From Bugulina stolonifera (taxonomy: Eukaryota; Bryozoa; Gymnolaemata; Cheilostomatida; Bugulidae), in NCBI GenBank assembly GCA_935421135.1, contig OW285193.1, positions 13,874,099-13,938,098 of the forward strand: a DNA stretch of 64,000 bases, given 5' to 3'. The notes under the pieces are model-generated. The model did not search any database. It was given only the letters and a program-made list of their open reading frames with translations, and was not told the DNA's origin. A program made the translations under genes and the position numbers. Shown here piece by piece: positions 25,477-39,065 of the stretch. The first letter of the stretch is position 1; the number at the start of each line of letters is the position of its first letter.

Positions 25477-27406
25477 ACATCTAAGACGCAACTTGATCAA
25501 CACCAAAGATTTATAACAGATGTCTATGAAAACTGGGTGGTTGAGTATTACATAGAAAGACAATCTTTTTGTCACTATTATTGCGAACTGTAACTTGGAA
25601 TGTACATGTATTATTAGCTATTGTCTACTCATGTTACTTTAGCACCATGAAATGAAAATTTGTTTGTTTGTATGTGCAAATAATTCCTTATAGGTGCCAT
25701 AGAATTGTGGAAATGGTAATTGAACTATAAATAGAGTTGCCAGTTAGTAAATACACATATTGCAATTATCTTAGGCTGTAGAAGCAATATTATAGCCAGG
25801 TTTCTTAGTCTTATTACTAGTCTATTTGGGGTGTCACCTAGTATAGCCTCTATCTATCATCTCCTAGGTTACAGTTCCCCTTAGCAGTCCTTATATAATT
25901 ATCCTTTCTTAGTAAACTAATAATGGACATCATATTCATATCCGGTGATTGACTTCCAGGGCAGTTCTACAATTAGCCCTCATAGAACTGATGTTGCCTG
26001 GTAACAAGGTTTGGGCCTGCTATAAACTATTTGTGGTATTGCCTCCTCTTGATTAGGTTAAAGAGAAGGCAACTTCTACCATCTCAATAACATTACAGTA
26101 TGCGTGTTATTCTATAATTATAATATATCTGTATTATGATCTCCTACTTATATACTATAAATAGTATAACATGTATCAATTTATTATAGGTAATTTTATG
26201 CTTAATATGAATTTTATTGCTTACTGCCAGTATAAATATCTGTTACCACATTTGTTTGTCAGTATTTGTTATTGCTAACTAGCCTTGTATGAAGAACATG
26301 AAAAATCTACAAACGAGTTAAGTTACTTGACTTTATGCATTTGGCACAATATTAGTGTATTATAGTTAAGTTTGGGACTTATGAATTACTTGGATTTACT
26401 CTAGTTATATTACCTGGCTTACTCCTATTCCCCCATACACCACGTACAACTTACTCTAGGTTTATTTAATATAATTGGTTTATTTTCTACTAATTTTATG
26501 TCAAATTTTGTTCTATAAAGTAAATTGACTGATTTGAAACATTTTCTGTTCTAAATGGCCCTTATCTCAGGTCTAACACCAAGCAGTAAGTTAACTGTAT
26601 ATATTTCTCTTCCTATGTGCAGCTATAACTATTACTATCAGGCAATTATCTACTGTAGAATTTGTGTAATTAGGCCATTATTCCAAAACCATTTAATAAT
26701 TTTTATATAATATAATTATTTACTAAATAAAGTTAGTTTAAATAAAAATATTAAATGTTATTGACTCAAATAGAAATTGGTCATCTCAACTTTTTAGCTA
26801 TAATGTATAGTAATTCTAAATGAAGTCTAAGCTGCCTGTGAATAAATTTGGATAGCTTTAGTACCTTATTGTGGTTGAGGTCAAAGGGGTATATACCCCT
26901 TTGGTTGAGGCAAGGCAGTCAATATTACATAGAGAAGATAAGGCTATCTCAAGTTTCTCTATCCCAAATTAAATTCAAAAATCCATTTGAATAACATGTC
27001 TAAAATCTCAAACCAGTTTACAATATTACTGAAAAAATGTGATAGAAAATGAAAATAGTCAAACCATGTAAGTAATGTTTTATCTGTAAATCTATTGAGA
27101 TCTGAAGGCTTATGATTTGGTAGAGAATAATTGACATTGTATGTGTTGGAAACAGAAGAGGAAGAAGTTTGCATTGAACTGCACTGCAGGAAGGTAACAT
27201 ACATGTAGCCAAAATAATTAAATATTTAATTCATAATAATGTGATATAACTATATACAAGTTTTTAAAACATGTGGAAGTGAACTGCCTATTAGAATACA
27301 GCCAGGTTTTTCTACTTATGTTGTCAAATTCTTCATAATGTAGTTAAAACAGTAAAAAAATTTCGATGTACTGTACACACTGAGCAACTGTAGTCGTTCT
27401 CAGTCA
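25477..27406. other. intergenic, convergent 3' ends of HECA and the NRF-6-like gene
   Basis: AT-rich sequence between two convergent genes, presumably holding both 3'UTRs. I see no coding exon, tandem array or RNA gene here. Confidence 0.5.
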
Positions 27407-30400
27407 TCACTTTGACTTTGGCTTCCTAAGGTTACCAAATAAGAGTTTCTCAAGCCCCGTGGAAGGCCATTCAAATATCAGGCTGAGAATTCCGCCACCC
27501 AGGTAGGAGAGAAGGACGTAGGCTGAATACATGTACGACTGTAAGGTGAAACACATAGTTGAATACATAAACGCTAATATGAACAACACAAGTCAGGGTT
27601 CTTAACGCTCAAAGTAATGGACGGTACTTTGGGAGCTTAGAACTTGACTAACTCAACACATGTATGTATAGATATAAACATGTACATAGACATAGACATA
27701 GACATGGTTAGTAAGATGAAAGTACAAGGTATCATGTCGCAATATTTTAGATGAGCACAAACATGCAACAAGAAACCTGAACTAGAGGTTTAACGTCTTT
27801 TTAACAGGGTACATAGTACATGTATGCATGCTTTATAGACATGGTATAGATTATATTATTAAATAAAATTATACATGTACAGGCAATACAAAAGTTCTGA
27901 TGTACATGTAGGTTGGAGTATAGAGAGTTGGGTTTATATTAGGAGTTATCTTACAATTGCAATCAAGGGGGAACAACCCAATTTCATCAGTTCTATACAT
28001 TAGATGCTTTTTCTACTGCCCATACCACTGCCTGAACTAACTAACTAATATGTTTATGTTATCAACATTAGTACTAACCACAGAGAAATCTTCAACGTAG
28101 TTCATGTCTCGCCTGTTACTTAGGTATATAAATATTACCAATGGATGTACCAGATAAACTGAGAAAGTCAGCTTGCCAAGAGGACCCCATCCTTTCCAGC
28201 TGAGTATATGGCCAATAAAACCTACAGGTAGACAATTCATATACATTGTAATACATGACATAGACCTGTATTATTATAGAATAGAGCAATCAATCTCAAC
28301 CATTCTACAACATTATGTTATCATAGTACATGTATGTGGTTTGTGTTATGCTGTTGCAGGAAATTGTAAATTAGTACATCATAAACAATCATATTATTAT
28401 ATATAAAAACTACTAGACTAGTCAATGATTTGCTACATACCTCCGTATCCATGGTTGCAGGCATAAACAATCCAAGCCATGCTTACAGCCCATCCAGTCC
28501 GAGAGAATGTTTCATATAACGTACGCTGTACTGTACCCCAGCCTGGTTGAAGAACACCAAAGTCCTTGACATCTTCAAACTGAACATAAACTATGACTCC
28601 CATCAACAGAGCAGCCAAGAGCCACAAGACTATTGCGATGAACCAGGACACTATTTTCTACAAGTATAAATTTGGTAATGAATGGTTAAATATTCTTAGC
28701 ACAGAAATTATAATATTACTGTAACTTTTATGTGACACCGTAACCTGGTGAGAGCATTATACATGTATACTTGGTGAACATGCGCAGTTTAACCTGGTCC
28801 TTTTATAATCAGTTTTTTTATCAGAACTTTATCAATATCTATAAATGATGTTATTCAATTTAATACCAGGTACAACTTCAGTTACATTTTCTGCAACAGC
28901 TTACAAGCTTGGGCAGTTTGTAAAATATAAGTAAAATATGTCTACTTCATGTTAGAAAAACCATCGTTGTGACCGATGAAACACTTTATCGATTTTGCAT
29001 ACATGGACATTATGTTCACGGATTTACTTGTATTGAGAGTTGCGCTCTCTGTTAGCCTGATATATAAGAGAGAACAACTCCAATAGTAAAACACTACCTG
29101 TATAGTATGGACTTGTTATCATGATGTGCAATTTGTGCATTTTTAAAATAATATAAAATCGTCATGCTTTACAGTTTTTAGTTTAACTTATATTGACGCA
29201 CCTCGTTAATATTCTTTGCTGGAAGCTTGTAACCTTTGTAGAATATCCAACCCAGTATAAGACCGACTAAATATGGTCCAATACGACAGTATGGTGTAAT
29301 ATAGGCATCGTAGAAAATATCAGGATCTCTGTAATATATATAATTGAACTTATGTAGACTATCTATAAATTGTCTAACAGGTAAATGAACGAACTTATAT
29401 TTCATTAGAACCCTTCTGGCTTTGAAAGAATAAAGTGTGTGATAACTGGAAAGTTCAAACATGGCACCGAAAGGTTGGAACCCAGGCTAAACTATCAATT
29501 GAATTACTTACTGTAAATAGCTTCTGCCTTCGGTACGAGACCATAGAACTCCAGTTGTGACAAAGTGTACAACAAACACACCTCCAAGTGCAAGAAAGCC
29601 CAAAATCTTATTTCTAAAAGTGCAACAATAACTCTCATGAGCACTAAACATATGAACAAGGCGCAATAAGCCACAAGTATATGTAGATGGATGTAGATGG
29701 ATATAGATGGATGTAGATGGAAGTAGATGTATGTACGGGTAAATATAAACATAAATATGTAGATATGAATACGACATCATAGAAGAGTAGATGACGAAAG
29801 TTGAATTAAATTTCGTATAATAATGTAAGAATATCGTATTGTAGTGTATGCTATATTAATCAAGGATGAAGAACGGCAACATGTACTATATGTGGAAGTT
29901 TTCCTCTCTTTTGCATTTCACCACAGCAAGAGGTGGCAAATTTGAAATGTAAGTATTGCAACCACCACTTGTCCTAGTACACAAAGTATATTACCACATG
30001 TACATGTACCTATACAAATGTGAATTAAAATAGTGATATGGATCTGAGGAGGAAATGTGATTAGTGTCTGGCACTTGGGTTTCTATCACATCCCATCAAA
30101 TACACAATTCACCATAATAATAATAGAGTCTCTTATATTGTTACCAAAACACATGGTTCCCAGCTGGAACTCTGACAGGTTGTATAATACTTACATGTAG
30201 AGAGGGATAAGAATCAGGGGGGCTATCACATAGAACTGCATGTCATTAGACAGGTACCAACTCCAACCAAGACACTACAAGGAGTACTAAACAATAAAAT
30301 CTAATATAATTATACATACACATTATGGCAGATGGTGCATTCCATTACATAGTGCAACCCTTAATTCAACGCATTCATTTATAACCAACTTGAGGTGAAA

Positions 30401-33400
30401 ATAAAAATTGTGATTTGTAACATTTCCTTTATTAACTTTATGATTGCAATGTACTCATTCTTTAAATTTACAATTATTCTGGAAATAGAAATGTGAGGCC
30501 CATTCATCTCATGAGAGCCTATCCTTGAACACGTATAGGTATTTCGGATGCTCACAGTAAAAACTCTGTGGATGCATGGATAATCACCATTTAGTTTGTC
30601 AAACCAATGAATTAACTTGGATTAATAAATAGTTCAGTGATGAAAAATAGTACAAGGCACATTCTGTTTACTTGTTTCCTCGCATCTCGATAACTATATA
30701 CAAGTGATTGTCATCATCAGAGAAAATAGATTTGATTTCGTCTGACGATGATTACTAGATAGTTATCGAAATATTAAGAAACAAATATACAAAATGCATC
30801 TAGTACTACTCTTCATCAATAAATGAGCTCGATATAACACTAATAGAGTGATAGCCAACTTCCATACCATGTTTTGGGGGTCAACAAAGTTGTTTATGAA
30901 TAGTAGGTTTCCCCACCAATTCTTGTTGCAATCTTTTATTTTCTTATCCTCCCAGTCAAACATAGGTCCTGATCCCAGGTATTGACCAAATGCAACGTAC
31001 ACGCATATTAGAACAGCGTAGAGGGGGATAATTCTAAAACACACATGTAATATCATTCAATAATAACAATCTTCAAGTCGGTAATGAAAGTTTTAACAGT
31101 AGTCATGGGTTCTACAAAATAAGATGCAAAAATACTAAACACTATTGTACATGAGCAGATAATTCCAAATACAAAGATTTATTACTAACTGAAAGTGTGC
31201 CGCAGGGAATTTCCATGATGTTTAAATTAACCTTAAAACAAGTTGGACATAGTTATTAATGACTACCTACATGTACATGCATGCGAAATATTCCGATAAT
31301 CATACGCACCTAATGAACCTATGTACATAGTACATAATGAGCTGCATCCCCCACTTCCCGTTGTTCCGTGTGCTGGCCTTTAGAAACAGGTATGACACCA
31401 ATAAACCACTGCAAAGTATGACAGTGTATGACAGTGTATGACAGTGTATGACAGTGTATGACAGTGTATGACAGTGTATGACAGTGTATGACAGTGTATG
31501 ACGCGAAGTAAATATAAGAATAGGAGTAAAATATTATATAATTGTGGTTGTTTGTGCTATCGTACGACATATAATACTACGATACAGACTATACAATCCT
31601 ATACGATACAGACTATGCTATACTATACGATACACACTATGCTATACTATACTATACAGGCTATACTATACAATACAGACTATGCTATACGATACGATAC
31701 AGACTATACACGTACCTGATGAAGAAGAAGCTATCCACCGCCAACATTCCAGTAAAAACTCCCATGAAGGTCCAGTCTTTGATCTTCTCTGATGCAAGTT
31801 TAGCATTTGCTAAAAGTTATAACGGTATATAAGAGCAGGAAGTTAATAGAAACTTGTGCATATAATGGTGGAAGTAAATTGGTGTATTGACATAAAGACA
31901 GGTTAATGTCGATATAACTACAGCTCGACTTTGTATAGTGTACGCATTCAATAATAGGCTTGAACATTCCATTATGAATATCAGCTCTGTGTAAAAATAT
32001 CGTAAATGATATGCAACCAACATCCTTCACTACTGCCATTTGGAGTTTAAATCTTGTTTTGAAATACGAATATGATTATATTCTTACATTTTATCAACCA
32101 AATCTGCAATAATGTGCCAATAAATTTAATCTTTTTGTCACAAAATCGAGTTGGTAAAACACTGGCTTTAAATTATGGGGACATGAAGAAAAACACATCT
32201 GCAGTAATTGGTACGTCTTGTAATGTAAAATCTGATTAAAAAAATTTTAAGGCATGCCTAAACGATAGTGAGAAAAATTAAACAAAGTTTTATTCCACTA
32301 GTAGCAAAGATGTGACTGACACATACAGTCATGCACCATTATCCCTGTACTGATTGAATAGATCCCTGTACTTACCCATGGTGTGAGGTTAGAAGACAGC
32401 TCCTATACTGAATATATGTACTGAGTGAATAGATACCTGTACTTACCCATGGTGTGGGGTTAGAAGACAGCTCCTATACTGAATATATGTACTGATTGAA
32501 TAGATCCCTGTACTTACCCATGGTGTGAGGTTAGAAGACAGCTCCTATACTGAATATATGTACTGATTGAATAGATCCATGTACTTACCCATGGTGTGAG
32601 GTTAGAAGACAGCTCCTATACTGAATATATGTACTGATTGAATAGATCCATGTACTTACCCATGGTGTGAGGTTAGAAGACAGCTCCTATACTGAATATA
32701 TGTACTGATTGAATAGATCCATGTACTTACCCATGGTGTGAGGTTAGAAGACAGCTCCTATACTGAATATATGTACTGATTGAATAGATCCCTGTACTTA
32801 CCCATGGTGTGGGGTTAGAAGACAGCTCCTATACTGAATATATGTACTGATTGAATAGATCCATGTACTTACCCATGGTGTGAGGTTAGAAGACAGCTCC
32901 TATACTGAATATATGTACTGATTGAATAGATCCATGTACTTACCCATGGTGTGGGGTTAGAAGACAGCTCCTATACTGAATATATGTACTGATTGAATAG
33001 ATCCCTGTACTTACCCATGGTGTGAGGTTAGAAGACAGCTCCTATACTGAATATATGTACTGAGTGAATAGATACCTGTACTTACCCATGGTGTGGGGCT
33101 GGAAGACAGCTCCTATACTGAATATATGTACTGATTGAATAGATCCCTGTACTTACCCATGGTGTGAGGTTGGAATACAGCTCCTATACTGAATATATGT
33201 CCCAATATAATCCAGTTCATATTAAAAACTCGCAAGGCATCCAAAGTTTTGATCGTACCCCGAGGTTGTTTCGTAGAGAGTAGTGCTTGTACATTTGTGT
33301 ATAAACTGTATATCTTTACGATTCTTTTAATAAGACCTATAAATAAAGGTTGCACATTCTCAAAGTGATGTAAAACCTCCCTGTAAGGCTGCACAATTTA

Positions 33401-36400
33401 CAGAAAATTGTGCCAAATGCAGATCTGTTGGAATATAATATGTGACCAGGGTATTTGTATTTCGTCGTAGAATTTAGGCCAAAATCAGCATTGAGGTTCC
33501 ACACACTAACACTTAGACTGGATTCCACAATAAAGCATCAACAGGTTCACTAACATTTCGGGGCACTTGAAACCCCCCTTCCCAACATAACTGCCATAGC
33601 CTTACTAGATAATATGTTCTATTGACTAGTCTTGCTGAATAGAAAGTGCATATATATCTTACTTTCTTTCTCTACAACAGAAACTTTAGTTGTGGCACCA
33701 TGGGCTGCACCATTACTACCTCCATTACCCATTCCCTCATGTTTCACCTGTAAGACAGAATAACTGGTAAAACACCGTCTCTATAAATCACTTTATGCCA
33801 TCAACTCATACATGCTCTTATTTATAAGCCAGTATAATCCATAATACAAGTATATAATTATCATAATAGTAATTATATTGAGTATTTTTATGTACGTATA
33901 AACATATCGTATACTAACACCAGATGTTTCATGGGAGGTAGTTGATTCGTAACCATGGTTACTATGTCCCTCAATGCTATAAAGAGCCACCTTGTCTGCT
34001 TTTGTACTCTCAGCTGCTGGTTTAGCCACCTTGACTTTGAGGTCGTTGACCTCATCTCCTTCGTACCAGAACAGACCTTCAATGACAGTACAGAGCAGCA
34101 CCCAGGCAGCTACTATACCCATTCCAATTCTACAAACAACACAATCAGTTGCAGTCAATAATCATGCAGTATCTGCTCCAGATCTGAGAACAAACTGAAA
34201 CATTGTATTGTACCGTAGATGTTGAGTGTCTGTATCATATAATAATCCTTGGGTAACTCACGATCCTGCTATAGCTAGTCCATCTGTCTTGAACAGCCCC
34301 TCATTAGCAGGGGAGTTGGAGTCACACCTTGCTCTGTCAATAGGTGGCAGATAGTCTCCAAATGCAGCAGTTTTCAATTCTATAGAAACAAATGAAAATA
34401 CACGATGAATTCTTCAGAATAAACAACAGAGCATATTGTAAAGTACATTATTATGCGGTGTTGGTGCTGCGTAGGAACATGGCATATTTTGCAGCATGAA
34501 TACTTACGTTCTAGAATCAATTTCACGTCATTACTCTTACAAGTTGATGGCATGCAAACACCCATCCTCAATGCTGCTTTCTGACCAGGCTGGAAAAGAA
34601 AATGCCATTATGTACAGACAGCAGTCAATATATGGACCTCTGCTCCAATAGATTGCCCTTTTGAACCTTAAAACCTAACAATTACATAGTTAAGTAACCT
34701 TGACATAGTACATGTAGAGTATGTCTATAACTTTGACACAGTAGAGAGTATTTATAACATTGACATATATAGTATCTTTGCAACTTCACTTTTAAGCACA
34801 GACCATATCCGTCACAGAGTCGCGAACACATCCTTATTTTCGTGGAAGAAACCTGGGTTTACCAACAAGCTAGCTATGGTTTCCTCCGACTAAGCAAAAT
34901 TCGCGACCATCTTAGAATTTTTATTGGCGACCGTCAAAGAATTTACAAATGCACTAATAGTAAAGTCCGCATACAACATCTACATAGCAATATTCATGTA
35001 CATGAAAAACCTTGCCATCAATACACAACGTTGACATATTAGGTGTTTATCAACTTACAGCGGTGGGGATATTGATGCCTGGAGGTGGTGGCATTTCAAC
35101 ATGGCAGTAGAGACCCTTAAAAGCATCATTTTCCTTTATGTTACCATTTGGAAAGATACGGTTGCCGACGATGGTGTGACAGTAGTCGTACTGACCGACC
35201 CAATTAAGATTTCCAATAGTTATACCAACTGGTGGCTTTCCAGTAGCATCAAGCACTACAAACAATTAGAAAAACTTCATAGAAATTATTAACTTTACAC
35301 AATTGGATTTGTCTTCTTTTAATGAAACTGCACTTGAACATAGAACATCACAAATGCACGCAACTATTAATTGTTGGTATGAAAATATTACTCACTATAT
35401 AGAGCCCACTCCTTCCCCATAAAGAGGCTTCGGAGCACATTAGCGGAGTCGTTATAACACACAGGGTCAACGCCAGGAGGAATAAAACTCTCATATCTAC
35501 AACAAATTGTAAACAGAAAGCTATGATTTAGTAGAAACTGTAAAATATTAACTTACATTGTAAATCAAGTAAATTGTATTTAGGAACACAAATTATATCG
35601 GAATGCATGAAGGGTGAGTTCATAAAATTGTCAGATCTACATGTAGTTCTGTAGTCATCCAGTAACACTAATACACCTAAAATATATAAATATAGCAATA
35701 TTCACATCTCTATCCAGACAGAGAAAGCACTATTGAACCTCACGGTTGGATTCAGTGTGAAGTATATGTGCATGTATGTTATGTGGAACAGATATTAGAC
35801 ACCCCATAAGACTTACGGTTGCAAAGCTAATGCTGTTAATATAATAGTCGTCCAGTCAACCTTTCCAACCAACCAACGCTTCTGCATGGATTGGTCCATG
35901 GATGTGTATGGCATTTCGCCTAGTATCGTGTGATTCCTGAAATTTTCCTATGAGCGACAAACAAAAGCATCAAGTAAGATCAGAATAATAGTTACGAGTT
36001 TCCGAGTGTGTGTATTAAAACTCGAGAAATACAGTAAACCAAGATGGCTTCTTTCACAGAAAAATAGTGAAAGAACTGTTTATGTAAAAGCTCTCGTGTT
36101 TGCATTCCTCAACTATGCAATACCAACATACCACTACTTCCTCGGCCAAATCTCTTTGTATTAAAGATAAGAATCCTAGCACTGCCTGACTGCCACCAGG
36201 GGTCCTCAGATAGTCTGGTAGCATGTTGAAGTAGCCCTTCATAAGCTAAACAATAATAATACAGAATAAACTGATTTAATTGACTCAATAGCAGTGACTC
36301 CAGCGATACTATTTACTTGGATTGGGAATTTCATGGAATAACAAGGAAATGGCCGATGGACTTTACTTTAGAGGCAGAGTGCCAAAAGCGACTGATAAAC

Positions 36401-37143
36401 ATATACATGGTACATAACGAGACACAAGATAACATTGTCTGCAGTTTATATTTTTCAATTACAGAGGACCTTGCCCAACAGTTCATGCCAAATAAAAATT
36501 ACTGACCTTGCCTCAGTATACAGGGAGCAATAATTAATATATTACGCATTATACTATACAAAGATCTACCTACCTACAACAAACACACCCCTAACTATAC
36601 TGTTTGTTCATTCAGAGGCTATTTTCATTTGAACTTGATTTGCTTGCTCGTTATACTTACCATAGTGGTCAAGTCAAATTGAGTGCCCAAGTTGCCTCCA
36701 CCACCCGACTTCACTAAAGAAAGAAGTTTTTGGATTGTTGCTCTTTCTTCAAGGTTACTACTGAGGTATCCAAATATAGCATCACCAAACCATGTGGTAT
36801 TCCGCTGCCATTGGTTTAAATCATAGACATCTTCGATGCGATTCTTGTAATTTGGTGTGCGGCATGTTCCATTCTGAGTCGTACAAATCTAAATAACCAA
36901 CAAAAATTGCTAAAAGGACAGTGTGAAGACATGTGCATCATCAGTCGACTACACATACGTATGTATGTATTCAAAATAATAATCGTATTCAACTATCCAA
37001 CAAAACATGCATGTACGATATGGTCTGTCGTTTGGTAATTAAAACGAGTCTATTAGCCTCTTTCACAGTTCCAGAAAGTAAACAAGTATACTCACCAAAA
37101 CCATGACAGCCAGTTGAACAGCAACAATAATAGAACGAACCAT
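27407..37143 (-). CDS. NRF-6-like membrane acyltransferase (nose resistant to fluoxetine family)
   Basis: Twenty exons on the minus strand join in phase to 884 residues: 37143-37096, 36888-36661, 36245-36132, 35947-35817, 35496-35396, 35255-35059, 34589-34508, 34379-34262, 34129-33919, 33747-33663, 33336-33157, 31809-31716, 31408-31310, 31033-30868, 30274-30195, 29613-29512, 29328-29202, 28657-28441, 28221-28079, 27538-27407. Residues 1-25 look like a signal peptide. A Cys-containing NRF ectodomain runs to about residue 335, ending with CMPSTC, followed by one membrane span and a charged loop. From about residue 470 an acyltransferase-3 domain begins (LDALRVFNMNWIILGH, FFFISGLL, YYVHRFIRIIPLYA, CLGWSWYLSNDMQFY, FSVYLVHPLVI) with about ten spans. 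In worms such proteins act in lipid or yolk transport and drug uptake; the substrate here is unknown. The exon 11 donor sits in a 71-bp minisatellite. Confidence 0.93.
29675..29765. repeat. degenerate ATGTAGATGGAT tandem repeat
   Basis: Short imperfect tandem repeat in intron 15 of the NRF-6-like gene, just beyond the exon 16 acceptor (exon starts at 29613). No coding role is suggested. Confidence 0.6.
31415..31502. repeat. 10-bp minisatellite abutting the exon 13 acceptor
   Basis: About eight copies of ACAGTGTATG end a few bases from the AG acceptor of exon 13 of the NRF-6-like gene (exon starts at 31408 on the minus strand). Read on the minus strand the array is CATACACTGT repeats and therefore occupies the usual branch-point and polypyrimidine region. 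Confidence 0.9.
31570..31710. repeat. degenerate TATACGATACAGACTATGC-type repeat
   Basis: Imperfect tandem repeats built from ATACGATACAGACTAT and ACTATACTATAC blocks lie just downstream (on the minus strand) of the exon 12 donor of the NRF-6-like gene (exon ends at 31716). Confidence 0.7.
32345..33195. repeat. 71-bp minisatellite carrying the exon 11 splice donor, ~12 copies
   Basis: Period 71 bp, measured from successive TCCTATACTG starts at 32401, 32472, 32543 and 32614. On the minus strand each unit contains the last ~32 nt of exon 11 (TATAGGAGCTG to CACACCATGG), the donor GGTAAGTACAGG and 33 nt of intron ending in TATTCAG. The copy nearest 33157 is the real exon end. The next one (about 33093-33115) keeps an open frame (GTCTTCCAGCCCCACACC). 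The further copies have GTCTTCTAACC, which puts a TAA in frame. All twelve copies keep a consensus donor. Confidence 0.95.
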
Positions 37144-39065
37144 CTTTGCGACAGACGTCACCAGCAGTTACAGACTAATTGGACAGAATGTATCAATCAG
37201 ATATTATTTTGGTGTGAAACTGAGACTATTGGTAACACAAACACCTCACCCCAGCGCCCATCAGCCAAGTTATGATAAGGGAGGGTAATGCTAACTATTA
37301 GGGCACAGTTAGTCACCTAATCTTCATTTTCATTTACTAATGATGATAAGAACACACCATGTTGTATGCTGTAGATAACATTTAAACAGCCGTTGTGTAA
37401 TAGACTCCCATTATTTGCCCATGTCACAGTCACAAGTCACCGTCATTAGTTACAACCCAATAACAGAACTAGCAGCTTCAAGACTAAATGTTTGATCTTA
37501 CAATATTTAAAAAAATACGTAGTTCTGAAGCACCAAACCCATTCATCGAAAGCAAAATATTACAAAAACCGATCAAAATCACTTTTGTGGTTTTATGAAT
37601 TAGCAAAAGTGTTGTTTCACAAGTATGAAGTACCTAAACTTTTAATCAAGGAAACACCATTACACAGTGGTGCTGCCGTGTCAGCTGACCAAGTACCGCT
37701 GCACCGCTGTGTCAGCTGATGAAGTACCCCTGTACTGCTGAGTCAGCTGATGATCGCTGAACAACAGCTGATAGTCGTATCGCAGTAAGCCCCCATATCT
37801 GGACAAAGGTGGCGAACAAGAGTAGCGAGTTAAAATTCTTCACAAGATTTAGATAATGGCCAATAGCAGTTCCCAACTACAAGAAGAATATTTGGTAGCT
37901 ACTACAGCGGATTAAAACTGTCATCAAATAGTTTAGTAAGATACAAAACAATAAGTACTGCAAAACAGCTGATTGTGAGCGAGGTGAGTACTTATTTGCG
38001 GCAGCTAAAATTTGGGTCACCTGATAAATTAGACGATTAGAAAATATTATTTGTAACTCAGTATCTGCATTTGATCTTTAGTATGACATAATTATACTTA
38101 TACAAGTATTTCTAATCTCAATAACTGAAAATCACCACAGCTTAGGAACCTCAATCATGTATATAGTTAACAAAATACATGAATGAGTATTGGTATTAGA
38201 CATGCTATAAATAGTCATGGGGTGATGTGATCACGTGATGTATTACCTAGCACCCCTTATCATAATCCACAAACAAGGCTACTCAAAACTATTCAAATGT
38301 CAACAAGTTTTAAGATTCAACTTCATTAGTGCAGATGAACCAGAATACGATTTTTTCTCAGTACGAGCACAAGAAGTGGTGTTCAAATAATGAGAAGACA
38401 AACAACTCCAGCAAATATGTCAATTTTTGGACCGCGCAAAGTGAAAATTACAACGAAACGTAAAACTGGGTGCATAAATCACCATTACGTATGATGTTTC
38501 GAAAGCGGTAAGATCAAATGACTAAAATATTGCCAATAATGTGACCTCCCAACCTCTGCTATCTATGGCAACCTCAAGGTGAGATAAAAGAACAGTAAAC
38601 ATCGTCCCTGGTTATAATCTCCCACAGCAGGACACAAGGACCAATTAGCAGTAAAATAAAAATAATAGATATATGTTTTCTTATATTATAATGTATTAAA
38701 TAGTATTAAGAGAAAAATACGGAATAATATTATGATTATTACATACAGCCACATCCCAGAAAGTCTTCTACTAACAACTACCATCAGTGACATGTGTTGC
38801 AATAATATTATCTAAAATTATTAAATAATAATTATTATTATTATTATTATACACATGGTCAATAGTCCATGTACAGCTTCTGGTTTGTAGTGAACATATA
38901 TGGAGTAGCTAAACACAGACCACCTGAACTAATAGCCTTAGAGTTGTGCATATCTAATAGAATGTGTGCTCGGCTGACGTGCAGATGGCCTCCTCAGCAG
39001 CAAGGCTATATTATCAGCAAGCCCCTCCTACCATGTGTAGCAATGTGAATGTTTCATTTATACAG
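37144..39065. other. intergenic between NRF-6-like gene start and COPB2 stop
   Basis: Both neighbours are on the minus strand, so the part next to 37143 should hold the NRF-6-like promoter and the part next to 39066 the COPB2 3'UTR. Short direct repeats of GTGTCAGCTGA lie at 37677-37752. An ATT microsatellite is at about 38820-38850. No coding exon is supported. Confidence 0.5.

Noticed and set aside
37492..37719. 75-codon open frame between the NRF-6-like gene and COPB2
   Set aside because: No splice partners, no recognisable family, ordinary length for AT-rich intergenic DNA.
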